A program made the translations under genes and the position numbers. Shown piece after piece: positions 19,265-29,732 of a DNA stretch of 64,000 nucleotides. Under the pieces are notes generated by a model. It worked only from the letters and a program-made list of their open reading frames with translations, had not been told where the DNA came from and made no database searches. This DNA is from Dongia rigui (lineage in GTDB: Bacteria; Pseudomonadota; Alphaproteobacteria; Dongiales; Dongiaceae): positions 682,001-746,000 of the forward strand of contig NZ_JAXCLX010000001.1 in NCBI RefSeq assembly GCF_034044635.1. Direction: 5' to 3'. Positions within the stretch are counted from its first letter, which is position 1, and the number at the start of each line of letters is the position of its first letter.

Positions 19265-20455
19265 ATGACCGCCGCGACCAACTCTGCCCACGCGCCCGCT
19301 TCCGACGAGATGCCCGTTGCCACGGCCGTCATCGTCCTTGCCGACGGGACCGTGCTGAAGGGCCGAGGCTTGGGCGCCGAAGGGAAGGCAGTCGGCGAGA
19401 TCTGCTTCAACACCTCGATGACCGGCTATCAGGAGATCATGACCGATCCCTCCTATGCCGGCCAGATCATCACCTTCACCTTCCCGCATGTCGGCAATGT
19501 CGGCGCCAATCCCGAGGACGTCGAGACGCAGCGCGTTGCCGCGCGCGGTGCCATCCTCAACCTCGATATCACCGAGCCCTCAAGCTGGCGCGCGACGCAA
19601 GGCTTCGATGCGTGGCTGAAGGCCAACAATCTTTTTGCCGTCTCTGGCATCGATACCCGCGCGCTCACCCACAGCATCCGCGATGCCGGCGCGCCCAATG
19701 GCGTCATCGCCTTCAACGCCCAAGGCCAATTCGACATTCCGGCGCTGGTCAAGGAAGCAAAGGCCTGGCCGGGCCTCGATGGCATGGACCTCGCCAAGGA
19801 TGTGACCTGCCGGCAGACCTATCATTGGGATGGCGGCCCGTGGAAGCTGGAGGGCGGCTATCAGAAAGCGGAAGCACCGAAATACAAGGTCGTCGCCATC
19901 GATTACGGCGCCAAGGACAACATCCTGCGCTGCCTTGCCGATGCAGGTTGCGATGTAACGGTCGTGCCGGCCAGCGCCTCGACCGAGGACGTGCTGCGCC
20001 ACAAGCCGGACGGCGTGTTCCTCTCCAACGGCCCCGGCGATCCGGCGGCAACCGGCCAATATGCCGTGCCGGTGATCAAGGACCTCATCGCCAAGGATTT
20101 GCCGATCTTCGGCATTTGCCTGGGCCATCAGATGCTGGCGCTGGCGCTGGGCGGCAAGACCTCCAAGATGCATCGCGGCCATCGCGGCGCCAATCATCCG
20201 GTGAAGGATTTCAGCACCGGCAAGGTCGAGATCACCAGCCAGAATCACGGCTTCGAAGTGCTGGCCGACAGCTTGCCCAAGGATGTCGAAATCACGCACC
20301 GCTCGCTCTTCGACGATTGCGTCGAGGGATTGGCGATGAAATCGAAGCCGGTCTTCTCGGTCCAATATCACCCGGAAGCCTCCCCCGGCCCGCAGGACAG
20401 CCACTACCTCTTCCACCGCTTCGTCGAGAACATCGCGAAGTCGAAGAAGAAGTGA
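19265..20455 (+). CDS. carA: Carbamoyl-phosphate synthase small (glutaminase) subunit
   Basis: A 396-aa class I glutamine amidotransferase subunit that hydrolyses glutamine and passes ammonia to CarB for arginine and pyrimidine synthesis. The N-terminal CarA domain begins near residue 20 after a short extension; the amidotransferase domain shows the nucleophile Cys in GICLGHQMLALALGG and the catalytic His-Glu in YHPEASPGP. Length is normal. It is separated from carB by about 500 bp that contain an inverted repeat element and a DUF559 gene, instead of the usual close spacing. Confidence 0.98.
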   Translation: MTAATNSAHAPASDEMPVATAVIVLADGTVLKGRGLGAEGKAVGEICFNTSMTGYQEIMTDPSYAGQIITFTFPHVGNVGANPEDVETQRVAARGAILNLDITEPSSWRATQGFDAWLKANNLFAVSGIDTRALTHSIRDAGAPNGVIAFNAQGQFDIPALVKEAKAWPGLDGMDLAKDVTCRQTYHWDGGPWKLEGGYQKAEAPKYKVVAIDYGAKDNILRCLADAGCDVTVVPASASTEDVLRHKPDGVFLSNGPGDPAATGQYAVPVIKDLIAKDLPIFGICLGHQMLALALGGKTSKMHRGHRGANHPVKDFSTGKVEITSQNHGFEVLADSLPKDVEITHRSLFDDCVEGLAMKSKPVFSVQYHPEASPGPQDSHYLFHRFVENIAKSKKK

Positions 20456-20480
20456 TGCGATGACCGAGCCGGTTGAGACA

Positions 20481-20609
20481 CCCCCTCTCCCCAACCCTCC
20501 CCCACGTGGGGGGGAGGGAGTCCCATCGAGGGTGTCATTACATTCGGTGTTTCAGACGGCACAATCTGGTTCCCTCCCCCCTGCGTGGGGGAGGGTTAGG
20601 GAGAGGGGG
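20481..20609. repeat. GC-rich inverted repeat element, copy 1
   Basis: Opposing arms built from CCCCTCTCCCCAACCCTCCC and its complement, each arm containing a smaller CCCCCACGTGGGGG-type hairpin, with a short unique centre. The same architecture recurs at 25613-25735 and, more diverged, at 63295-63388. It is directly followed by the DUF559 start at 20612. It has no coding capacity and would form a strong paired structure in the carA transcript. Confidence 0.85.
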
Positions 20610-20611
20610 CC

Positions 20612-20953
20612 ATGGGCGAAGAGCGTGCGAAGAAATTGCGCAAGTCTTCGACCGAGGCTGAAAAGCGCTTATGGCGCTTGCTGCGCGCTAAACAGCTCGC
20701 CGGCTACAAATTTCGCCGTCAGGAGCCTGTCGCCCCCTATATCGTCGACTTCGTCTGCTATCGCCCACCGCTCGTCATTGAGCTTGATGGGGGTCAGCAC
20801 GATGCGACGACGCAGCGTGCGCGAGATGAGCAACGAACGGCGTGGCTCGAAAGCCAAGGTTTCACCGTCATCCGATTCTGGAACAATCAGCTTCTCGAAA
20901 ACGAAGCCGGCGTTCTTCACGACATACTCCGCGCCCTCGGCGCAAAAGATTGA
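20612..20953 (+). CDS. DUF559 family protein (Vsr/restriction-endonuclease-like fold)
   Basis: A 113-aa protein matching DUF559: N-terminal [16 protein letters not shown], then [29 protein letters not shown] and [10 protein letters not shown]. The Asp in IVDFVC, the Glu in VIELDGGQH and the following Gln are placed like the active site of Vsr/PD-(D/E)XK nucleases, so a DNA-nicking or DNA-repair role is plausible but not shown. It sits between carA and carB and right after an inverted repeat element, which looks like an insertion into a normally compact carAB operon. The ATG has no strong RBS of its own. Confidence 0.85.
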   Translation: MGEERAKKLRKSSTEAEKRLWRLLRAKQLAGYKFRRQEPVAPYIVDFVCYRPPLVIELDGGQHDATTQRARDEQRTAWLESQGFTVIRFWNNQLLENEAGVLHDILRALGAKD

Positions 20954-20961
20954 GACCCATC

Positions 20962-24195
<3,234 letters not shown>

Positions 24196-24296
24196 ACCGG
24201 AGAAACGGCTGCCGAATAGGGCAGTCGACCGGGGTATCAACCCTGGTTCCACTGAACAAGTCAGGCTCACCGGGTAGCGACGTGCAATCCCAGCAG

Positions 24297-24321
24297 GGAA
24301 CGGCGCCGCGCCCGAGGGGTT
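24297..24321 (+). promoter_or_regulatory. Weak candidate EcfG-type promoter upstream of greA
   Basis: GGAAC, a 16-bp spacer and GGTT match the alphaproteobacterial EcfG pattern (GGAAC-N16-CGTT) with one change, 30 bp before the greA start. The spacer is very GC-rich and greA is usually vegetative, so a chance match is likely; listed for completeness. Confidence 0.25.
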
Positions 24322-24350
24322 CTTTTGCTTTTTTGGCTGTGGATTTGACC

Positions 24351-24824
24351 ATGTCGAAGATTCCGATGACCGGGGACGGGTTTACCCGCCTCGAAGAAGA
24401 ACTGAAGCAGTTGAAGACGGTCGAGCGGCCGGCGGTGATCCGTGCCATCGCCGAAGCGCGCGAGCATGGCGACCTCTCGGAAAATGCCGAATATACCGCC
24501 GCGCGCGAACGCCAGTCCTTCATCGAAGGCCGCGTCATCGAGCTTGAGGACAAGATCTCGCGCGCCGAGATCATCGACGTCTCGAAACTGACCGGGAAGC
24601 AGGTCAAGTTCGGCGCCACGGTGACCCTCATCGACGAGGATACCGAGGAGAAGGCCGTCTATCAGATCGTCGGTGAGGACGAGGCGGATATCAAATCGCG
24701 GCGCCTGTCCATCTCGGCGCCACTGGCGCGCGCGCTGATCAACAAATCGGTCGGTGAAACGGTCGAAGTGACGACCCCGGGCGGCTCGAAATCCTACGAG
24801 ATCGCCAAGGTGCAGTTCAAATAA
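24351..24824 (+). CDS. greA: Transcription elongation factor GreA
   Basis: A 157-aa factor that rescues backtracked RNA polymerase by stimulating transcript cleavage. The N-terminal coiled coil ([22 protein letters not shown]) carries the acidic tip residues in GDLSENAEY, and the C-terminal FKBP-like domain includes [16 protein letters not shown] and a final SYEIAKVQ. I used [11 protein letters not shown] as the start; an upstream in-frame start at 24282 is not supported. Confidence 0.97.
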   Translation: MSKIPMTGDGFTRLEEELKQLKTVERPAVIRAIAEAREHGDLSENAEYTAARERQSFIEGRVIELEDKISRAEIIDVSKLTGKQVKFGATVTLIDEDTEEKAVYQIVGEDEADIKSRRLSISAPLARALINKSVGETVEVTTPGGSKSYEIAKVQFK

Positions 24825-24841
24825 CCGCGCCGCATTCCGTG

Positions 24842-25603
24842 ATGAACGGCCGCGCCGGACAGATCGTCCGCGCGGCCGTTTTCTTTTGTGCGCTGCTGAT
24901 GCCGCTGGCCGCCCGGGCGGACGCCTTCGCCGAAGAAGCCAGCTATGTGCTGGCGCTGTCCTGGCAGCCAGGCTTTTGTGCCAGCGACGCGGGTGCCGAC
25001 AAGGCGCAATGCGCCGGGGATGCCGCCGCACAACTCACTCTCCATGGCCTGTGGCCCAATGCCGACCGCAATGGCGACGGCCGGCTCGATGCCGATGACG
25101 ATTATTGCCTGGGCGCCGACCGGGCGCGGGTGATGGCTGCCGACAAGCGCGACTGGGCAAAACTGCCGCCGGTCAAACTGAGCGCGGATCTTGGCCGACG
25201 CTTGGCCGTGGTGATGCCGGGCGTGGTCTCGCGGCTGGAGCGGCATCAATGGGTGAAGCATGGCAGCTGCAGTGGATTGGGCGCGGAGCGCTATTTCGCC
25301 GCCGCTGTCACGTTGAGCGAGACGGTCCGCGCCAGCCGCTTTGCCGCGACACTGCAGGCGCAAGCCGGCAAAGAGAGTTCGCGGCGGGATCTGCTGCAGG
25401 CCTTCGCGGCTGAATTCGGCAAGGGGTCTGAGCGGGCGCTGCAGCTGCTGTGCCGCAAGGATGCGGGCTACGCCACGCTGACGGAAATCCGCCTGCGGTT
25501 GACGGCGACGGCTGTCGAAGAGCCGCTGTCGCGCGCGTCCTTCGATATGGCCCGGGTCGCGAAAGGCAGCTGCCCGGCACGGTTTTCGATTGAGCGGGAC
25601 TGA
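24842..25603 (+). CDS. Secreted RNase T2 / RNase I-like protein with EF-hand-like insert
   Basis: About 253 aa with a cleavable signal peptide (ending near ARADA, residue 27) and the YVLALSWQPGFC segment of RNase I. CAS1 is LTLHGLWPN with His68. CAS2 reads ERHQWVKHGSC: His135 and His140 are kept but the usual catalytic Glu (H-E-W or Y-E-Y) is Gln136. Directly after CAS1 a 12-residue loop, Asp75 to Asp86 (D-x-N-x-D-G-x-L-D-x-x-D), looks like an EF-hand calcium loop. Expected location is periplasmic or extracellular. GTG at 24839 is an alternative start. Confidence 0.9.
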   Translation: MNGRAGQIVRAAVFFCALLMPLAARADAFAEEASYVLALSWQPGFCASDAGADKAQCAGDAAAQLTLHGLWPNADRNGDGRLDADDDYCLGADRARVMAADKRDWAKLPPVKLSADLGRRLAVVMPGVVSRLERHQWVKHGSCSGLGAERYFAAAVTLSETVRASRFAATLQAQAGKESSRRDLLQAFAAEFGKGSERALQLLCRKDAGYATLTEIRLRLTATAVEEPLSRASFDMARVAKGSCPARFSIERD

Positions 25604-25612
25604 AGGGAACCG

Positions 25613-25735
25613 CCCCCTCTCCCTAACCCTCCCCCACGTTGGGGGGAGGGAACTAGAGCAAGCCTTGGCTCAAACGCTTCAGCGCCCTCGGTGAGCTCCC
25701 TCCCCCCAACGTGGGGGAGGGTCGGGGAGAGGGGG
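25613..25735. repeat. GC-rich inverted repeat element, copy 2
   Basis: The same design as the copy at 20481: arms with CCCCCTCTCCCTAACCCTCC and its complement, inner CCCCCAACGTGGGGG hairpins and a unique centre of about 45 bp. It lies just after the RNase T2 stop, in the gap between convergent genes. Confidence 0.85.
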
Positions 25736-25763
25736 CGTTGCCAGCAAAGCCTCCCGTACAAAC

Positions 25764-25794
25764 AAAAACCCCGCTGCCTTGCGGCAGCGGGGTT
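25764..25794 (-). terminator. Rho-independent terminator of the 25823-26182 gene
   Basis: A perfect 12-bp stem (25767-25778 with 25783-25794) with a 4-nt loop, followed on the minus strand by TTTTTGTTTG. It lies about 30 bp past the stop of the small periplasmic protein gene. Confidence 0.9.
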
Positions 25795-25822
25795 CCGATT
25801 TCAGCCTTGCGGCCGAGTGGCT

Positions 25823-26182
25823 TTAGGAGGCCGGGGTCGCGAGTTCGGCGTCGTAGAGCGAGAGCAGCGCCTTCACTTCGTCGGAATCGCAGCCCTTGTT
25901 CCAGACCAGCTCGCGGGTGTCGGTCTTGGCGGCTTCGATCAGCGTCAGGCGCTCACCGGCCGGGATCTCGTAATTGATCTTCTTGTCGATATAGGTCGAC
26001 ACCTTGCTCCAGGCGGCCGGGTCGAGCGTGAATTCACGGCAGACCTCGGCAGCGCGGATCGCCTGGTGGTACTGGCTGTAGATTGCGGTCTGGTCCTGAG
26101 CGGCGGCAAGGCCGGCCACACCCAGAACGCTCCCCGCCACCAGGGCTGCCGCCGACAGGCGGATCGCGAAACGCTTTGACAT
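25823..26182 (-). CDS. Small periplasmic protein of unknown function, candidate stress-regulon member
   Basis: A 119-aa protein with a clear signal peptide (hydrophobic core about 10-24, cleavage after LAAAQ or before DQTA). The mature part of about 90 residues is helical, with two Cys (in EVCREF and NKGCDS) that could form a disulfide, and no domain I recognise. It is monocistronic: a terminator follows it, and a perfect EcfG promoter match (GGAAC-N16-CGTT) lies about 100 bp upstream of its ATG. This suggests general stress control. Confidence 0.8.
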   Translation of the reverse strand: MSKRFAIRLSAAALVAGSVLGVAGLAAAQDQTAIYSQYHQAIRAAEVCREFTLDPAAWSKVSTYIDKKINYEIPAGERLTLIEAAKTDTRELVWNKGCDSDEVKALLSLYDAELATPAS

Positions 26183-26284
26183 GGTTGATATCCCTCTTTT
26201 TAGCCCATGGAATGCAAAACCGGCCCTAGTCTCGTGCGGCCAGCAGCAGAATTCAACAGGAATTTGCCAAAATCCCCGACTGAT

Positions 26285-26309
26285 AACGCGTTGGACGCAA
26301 GGCGGTTCC
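26285..26309 (-). promoter_or_regulatory. EcfG-type promoter of the 25823-26182 gene (perfect match)
   Basis: On the minus strand: GGAAC (26309-26305), 16-bp spacer, CGTT (26288-26285). This is exactly the alphaproteobacterial general-stress consensus. Transcription would begin near 26277, giving a leader of about 95 nt before the ATG at 26182. Confidence 0.65.
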
Positions 26310-26400
26310 CGGGAAAAACGCGCCCTCAGCGCGGCGATAATCGGCGACTCGGGGCCTGCCGGCTATCATGGCGCAGCTTCATCAATCGGGACCTGCCAGG

Positions 26401-27309
26401 ATGCGCCGTACCACCCGTTTTCGCCAATTGATCGACCAGCCGGAGATCCTGGTGATGCCCGGCGCCCATGACGCGTTGTCGGTCCGCCTCATCGAAATGG
26501 CCGGGTTCGAGGCGTTCACGGCCGGCGGTTATGCTGCAACCGCGAGCCTCCTCGGCGCACCCGATATCGGGCAGCTGGGTCTCGCTGAAATGGCAGACCA
26601 TTACGCGCGCCTGTGCGACGTTACCCCCCTGCCCGTCCTGGCCGATGCCGATACCGGTTACGGTTCGCCCATCGGTGTCGCCCGCACCATCCGCGCCTAT
26701 GAGCGCGCCGGCGTCGCCGCCCTCTTCATCGAGGACCAGGTCGCACCCAAACGCTGCGGCCACATGGAGGGCAAGCGAGTGGTGCCGGTGACCGAGATGG
26801 TGGCCAAGGTGAAGGCCGCGGTCGATGCGCGGGTCGATGGCGACCTGGTCATCATGGCGCGCACCGACGCGCGCGCGATCGAGGGGTTGGAGGCCGCCAT
26901 CGAACGGGCGCAGATCTACCGCGAAGCCGGCGCCGATCTCATCTTCGTCGAAGCGCCGTTGACCGCCGATGAGATGGCGCGCATCTGCAGCGAGATCCCG
27001 GCCCCCTGCATGGCCAACAATGTCGAGGGCGGCAAGACGCCAGTGCTCAGCGCGGCTCAGCTTGAGGACATCGGCTATGCCTGTGTCGCCTTCCCGGTGG
27101 CGGCGACCTATACCATCGCCCATGCGCTGCGCCGCCTCTATGCGACCTTGCGCGAAACCGGCGACACCACTTCCGTGCAAAGCGAGATGCTGAACTTTTC
27201 CGCCTTTCACGACATCGTGCGGCTGCCGGCCTTGCGCGAGACGGAACGCGGCGCCGAGGCCTTTGCGCGCGACCTGCTGGAGAAGATGGCCGAGCGCCGC
27301 GGCGATTGA
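26401..27309 (+). CDS. Isocitrate lyase / PEP mutase family enzyme
   Basis: About 302 aa, the length of the small ICL/PEPM lyases (2-methylisocitrate lyase, dimethylmalate lyase, carboxy-PEP mutase, oxaloacetate decarboxylase). The TIM barrel shows PGAHDALSVRL, the metal site DADTGYG, EDQVAPKRCGHMEGK (catalytic-loop Cys) and ARTDARA. The KRCGH loop favours a lyase acting on a C-C bond over a phosphomutase. The exact substrate cannot be set. The start at 26401 has CCAGG upstream; an in-frame ATG at 26368 is an alternative. It ends back-to-back with the PAS_5 gene. Confidence 0.85.
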   Translation: MRRTTRFRQLIDQPEILVMPGAHDALSVRLIEMAGFEAFTAGGYAATASLLGAPDIGQLGLAEMADHYARLCDVTPLPVLADADTGYGSPIGVARTIRAYERAGVAALFIEDQVAPKRCGHMEGKRVVPVTEMVAKVKAAVDARVDGDLVIMARTDARAIEGLEAAIERAQIYREAGADLIFVEAPLTADEMARICSEIPAPCMANNVEGGKTPVLSAAQLEDIGYACVAFPVAATYTIAHALRRLYATLRETGDTTSVQSEMLNFSAFHDIVRLPALRETERGAEAFARDLLEKMAERRGD

Positions 27310-27831
27310 TCAGCGCCGCTGCACCGGCCGCAGATCGGGAATGACCAGGCGGTCGAAATCGTCATAGGCCTCGATGGCGATGAAGGAGCCGGCCGGATCG
27401 TCGCCGCGCGCGAGCGGGAAGATGGCGAATTCGTAGCTGGTGATGCGACCGTCCGCGAAATGGAGAGCGTTGGTGCCGACGATTCCGGTGTGGGCTGCAT
27501 GCACGAAGCGATAGCACACGCTCCAGTCGATGCTGTCGCGCGCGCTGTAGACGAGTTCATCGAGATATTGCCCGCTGAAATCCTGGCGGCTGAAATCGGC
27601 AACACCCGTGCCGATCAGGCGGAACAGCACGCGGAAGGGCTCTGGCTCGATATCGCCCAGCAGCAGCAGGGGCAGGATGTCGCGCAGGGCCAACGGGTCG
27701 ATCTCGCCGCGCTGCAAGGGAACGCCGTTGCGGCGGCTTTCATGCCAATAGTGGAAGAGCCGTTGCGTCGAGGGCATGCGCGCCTGTGCCACGTCGGCGA
27801 ACTGGGCGACGCCGGCCGGCAGCGCCCTCAT
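27310..27831 (-). CDS. PAS_5 domain protein
   Basis: A 173-aa single-domain protein of the PAS_5 type that is abundant in Rhodospirillales: opening FHYWHESRRNGVPLQRGEIDPLALRDILP, then VLFRLIGTGVADFSRQDFSGQYLDEL and a C-terminal FAIFPLARGDD strand. These proteins are thought to be sensors, but ligands are unknown. Its start overlaps the stop of the upstream DUF1499 gene by 4 bp, so both are co-expressed. Confidence 0.8.
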   Translation of the reverse strand: MRALPAGVAQFADVAQARMPSTQRLFHYWHESRRNGVPLQRGEIDPLALRDILPLLLLGDIEPEPFRVLFRLIGTGVADFSRQDFSGQYLDELVYSARDSIDWSVCYRFVHAAHTGIVGTNALHFADGRITSYEFAIFPLARGDDPAGSFIAIEAYDDFDRLVIPDLRPVQRR

Positions 27832-28325
27832 GATGCCGCCCGATACGGGATGCCAAGGCGCTGCAGCCAGGCCTCAACCCGCCGCCGATTGACGCCGAGA
27901 TCGCCATGGCCGTAATTGGAGCGGCTGTAGATCGCAAGATTGGCCTGGCCGTCGCCCGCGGGCAGGACGGCGATGTTGACCGTGTCGGGAAAGCGGAAGA
28001 GGCGCGAGCGCTGTACGAAGACGAGGTGCAGGCCCTCCTCGCTCTGCGATGCCAGCTCCGTTCGGGGTTCGCTCGACAAAAGTGCTCGGGCCTTGGCGGC
28101 AAGATCGGTCGCCGACAGGGCAACGGCGTCGGTCACGAAATCCGCCTTGGCGGCACAGAGCCCGGTCGGACAGGCCAAGGCATCGTTGGGCGTGGTGGCG
28201 CGCGCGAAGGTCGAAAAATCAATGCGGGCGGTATCCGCGCTGCAGCCGGCGGCAATCAGACAGAAACAGCAGAGGAGCCCCAGAATGGGGCGCTTCCGGC
28301 GCGGCGGATGCAGAGGATAGGACAT
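27828..28325 (-). CDS. DUF1499 family lipoprotein
   Basis: About 165 aa. The N-terminus is a positively charged stretch and a hydrophobic core ending LIAAGCS, a plausible lipobox (Cys about 28 from the ATG). The rest matches DUF1499: LVFVQRSRLFRFPDTVNIAVLP and the closing IYSRSNYGHGDLGVNRRRVEAW. The function is unknown; it probably sits in the cell envelope. I used the ATG at 28325; a GTG at 28346 is in frame. Coupled to the PAS_5 gene. Confidence 0.85.
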   Translation of the reverse strand: MSYPLHPPRRKRPILGLLCCFCLIAAGCSADTARIDFSTFARATTPNDALACPTGLCAAKADFVTDAVALSATDLAAKARALLSSEPRTELASQSEEGLHLVFVQRSRLFRFPDTVNIAVLPAGDGQANLAIYSRSNYGHGDLGVNRRRVEAWLQRLGIPYRAAS

Positions 28326-28406
28326 GACGTCGCCCGACAGTGACACTGACGGGCGACTTCATACAGATGCCGGCCGGCCTTGGCCAGCTTCCCGATTAAG
28401 CCCTTG

Positions 28407-29732
28407 CTATTCCTCGCGGAAAGCGCGGTGCCAGGTATCGGTCAGCGGCGAGGTGAAGTAGTCGATGGCACGGCGCGGCCCGGTCGCGATCAATACTTCG
28501 GCCGGCATGCCGGGATAAGGTGTGACGTTCATGCCAGGCGGCAGCGAGCTCAAGTCGAGCTTCACACGGGCGATGTAATAGGCAACGCCCGAGCGTTCCT
28601 CGACGACGCGATCGGCCGAAACGGTGACGACTTCGCCCGCGATCCCCGGCACGCGGCGCTGCTTGAAGGCGAGCAGCTTGACCTCCGCCTTCAAGCCGGC
28701 ATGGACGGAATCGATGTCGTCCGTCTTGACCTTGGCCTCGACCACGAGCGCGTCGTCCTGGGGGACGATGTCGAGGATGGGCTTGCCGGGTTCGATCACG
28801 GCGCCGGGGCCGAAGACCTGCATGTTGACGATGCGACCGCCTTGCGGCGCCCGCACATCCATGCGACCGAGCACGTCCTGGAGGGCGGCAAGGCGGCCCT
28901 CGTAATCGGTGCCTTCCATGAGCACCTGCTGCAACTCGCCATTGACTTCGGTGGCGCGGGTCGAGCGCAGATTCTCGATCTCGATCTTGAGGCCGGCAAT
29001 GGTCTCGGAACTGCGGGCAATGCTCGAGCGCAGTTCACCAAGCCGACCGCCAAGCTCGGCAAAACTGGATTCCAGCCCGCGCAAACGCGGGATTTCGGTC
29101 AGGCCCTTCTTATAGAGCTCGCGGATGCTGACCAGCTGCTTTTCGGTAATGACGCGCATTTCCTCGGTCGCACCGATCTGGCTCTTGAGACCGGCGATTT
29201 CGTTCTGGGATTCGCCGATCTTCCGCTCGCGCATGCCGACGCCTTCGTCGTAGGCGGAGAACCGCGCGTTCAGCAAGGCACGCTGCGAGGCCATCAGCGC
29301 CAGCACAGCCGGATCGTTCTGCGCCGCCAGGAGTTCGGCCGGGAACTGGATTTCGCGCTTGCCTTCCTGCTCTGCGGTCAGGCGCGCGATGCGGGCAAGA
29401 CGCGAATAATGCTCCATATGGAGCTGGCTGATCTGTGCCTGAACCTGGGTCGTGTCGATCCGCAGCAGGACATCGCCCGCCTTCACCTGGTCGCCGTCAC
29501 GTACCAGCAGCTCCTTCACGATACCGCCTTCGAGGTGCTGGACCGATTTCTTGTTGCTGTCGACGACGACCGTGCCGTCGGCAATGGCCGCGCGGTCGAG
29601 CGAGGACAGCAATCCCCAGAGCAGGAACCCGCCAAAGCCCATGATGACGACGGCGATGCCCATCATGACATAGCGCCGCAGCGACGGTTCCGGATAGGTC
29701 AGCCCCGGATGGCCGAGTTCGATAACGCTCAT
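28407..29732 (-). CDS. T1SS membrane fusion protein (HlyD/PrtE family)
   Basis: A 441-aa periplasmic adaptor linking the inner-membrane exporter to a TolC-type channel. A single N-terminal membrane helix (about 22-45) is followed by a biotinyl-lipoyl half motif (QHLEGGIVKELLVRDGDQVKAGDVLLRID), a long coiled-coil hairpin (about 95-285) and the second lipoyl half and beta-barrel (VRAPQGG-like region seen as DVRAPQGGRIV). It overlaps the ABC protein gene by 4 bp and is the last gene of the cluster. No TolC gene is in the window. Confidence 0.94.
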   Translation of the reverse strand: MSVIELGHPGLTYPEPSLRRYVMMGIAVVIMGFGGFLLWGLLSSLDRAAIADGTVVVDSNKKSVQHLEGGIVKELLVRDGDQVKAGDVLLRIDTTQVQAQISQLHMEHYSRLARIARLTAEQEGKREIQFPAELLAAQNDPAVLALMASQRALLNARFSAYDEGVGMRERKIGESQNEIAGLKSQIGATEEMRVITEKQLVSIRELYKKGLTEIPRLRGLESSFAELGGRLGELRSSIARSSETIAGLKIEIENLRSTRATEVNGELQQVLMEGTDYEGRLAALQDVLGRMDVRAPQGGRIVNMQVFGPGAVIEPGKPILDIVPQDDALVVEAKVKTDDIDSVHAGLKAEVKLLAFKQRRVPGIAGEVVTVSADRVVEERSGVAYYIARVKLDLSSLPPGMNVTPYPGMPAEVLIATGPRRAIDYFTSPLTDTWHRAFREE

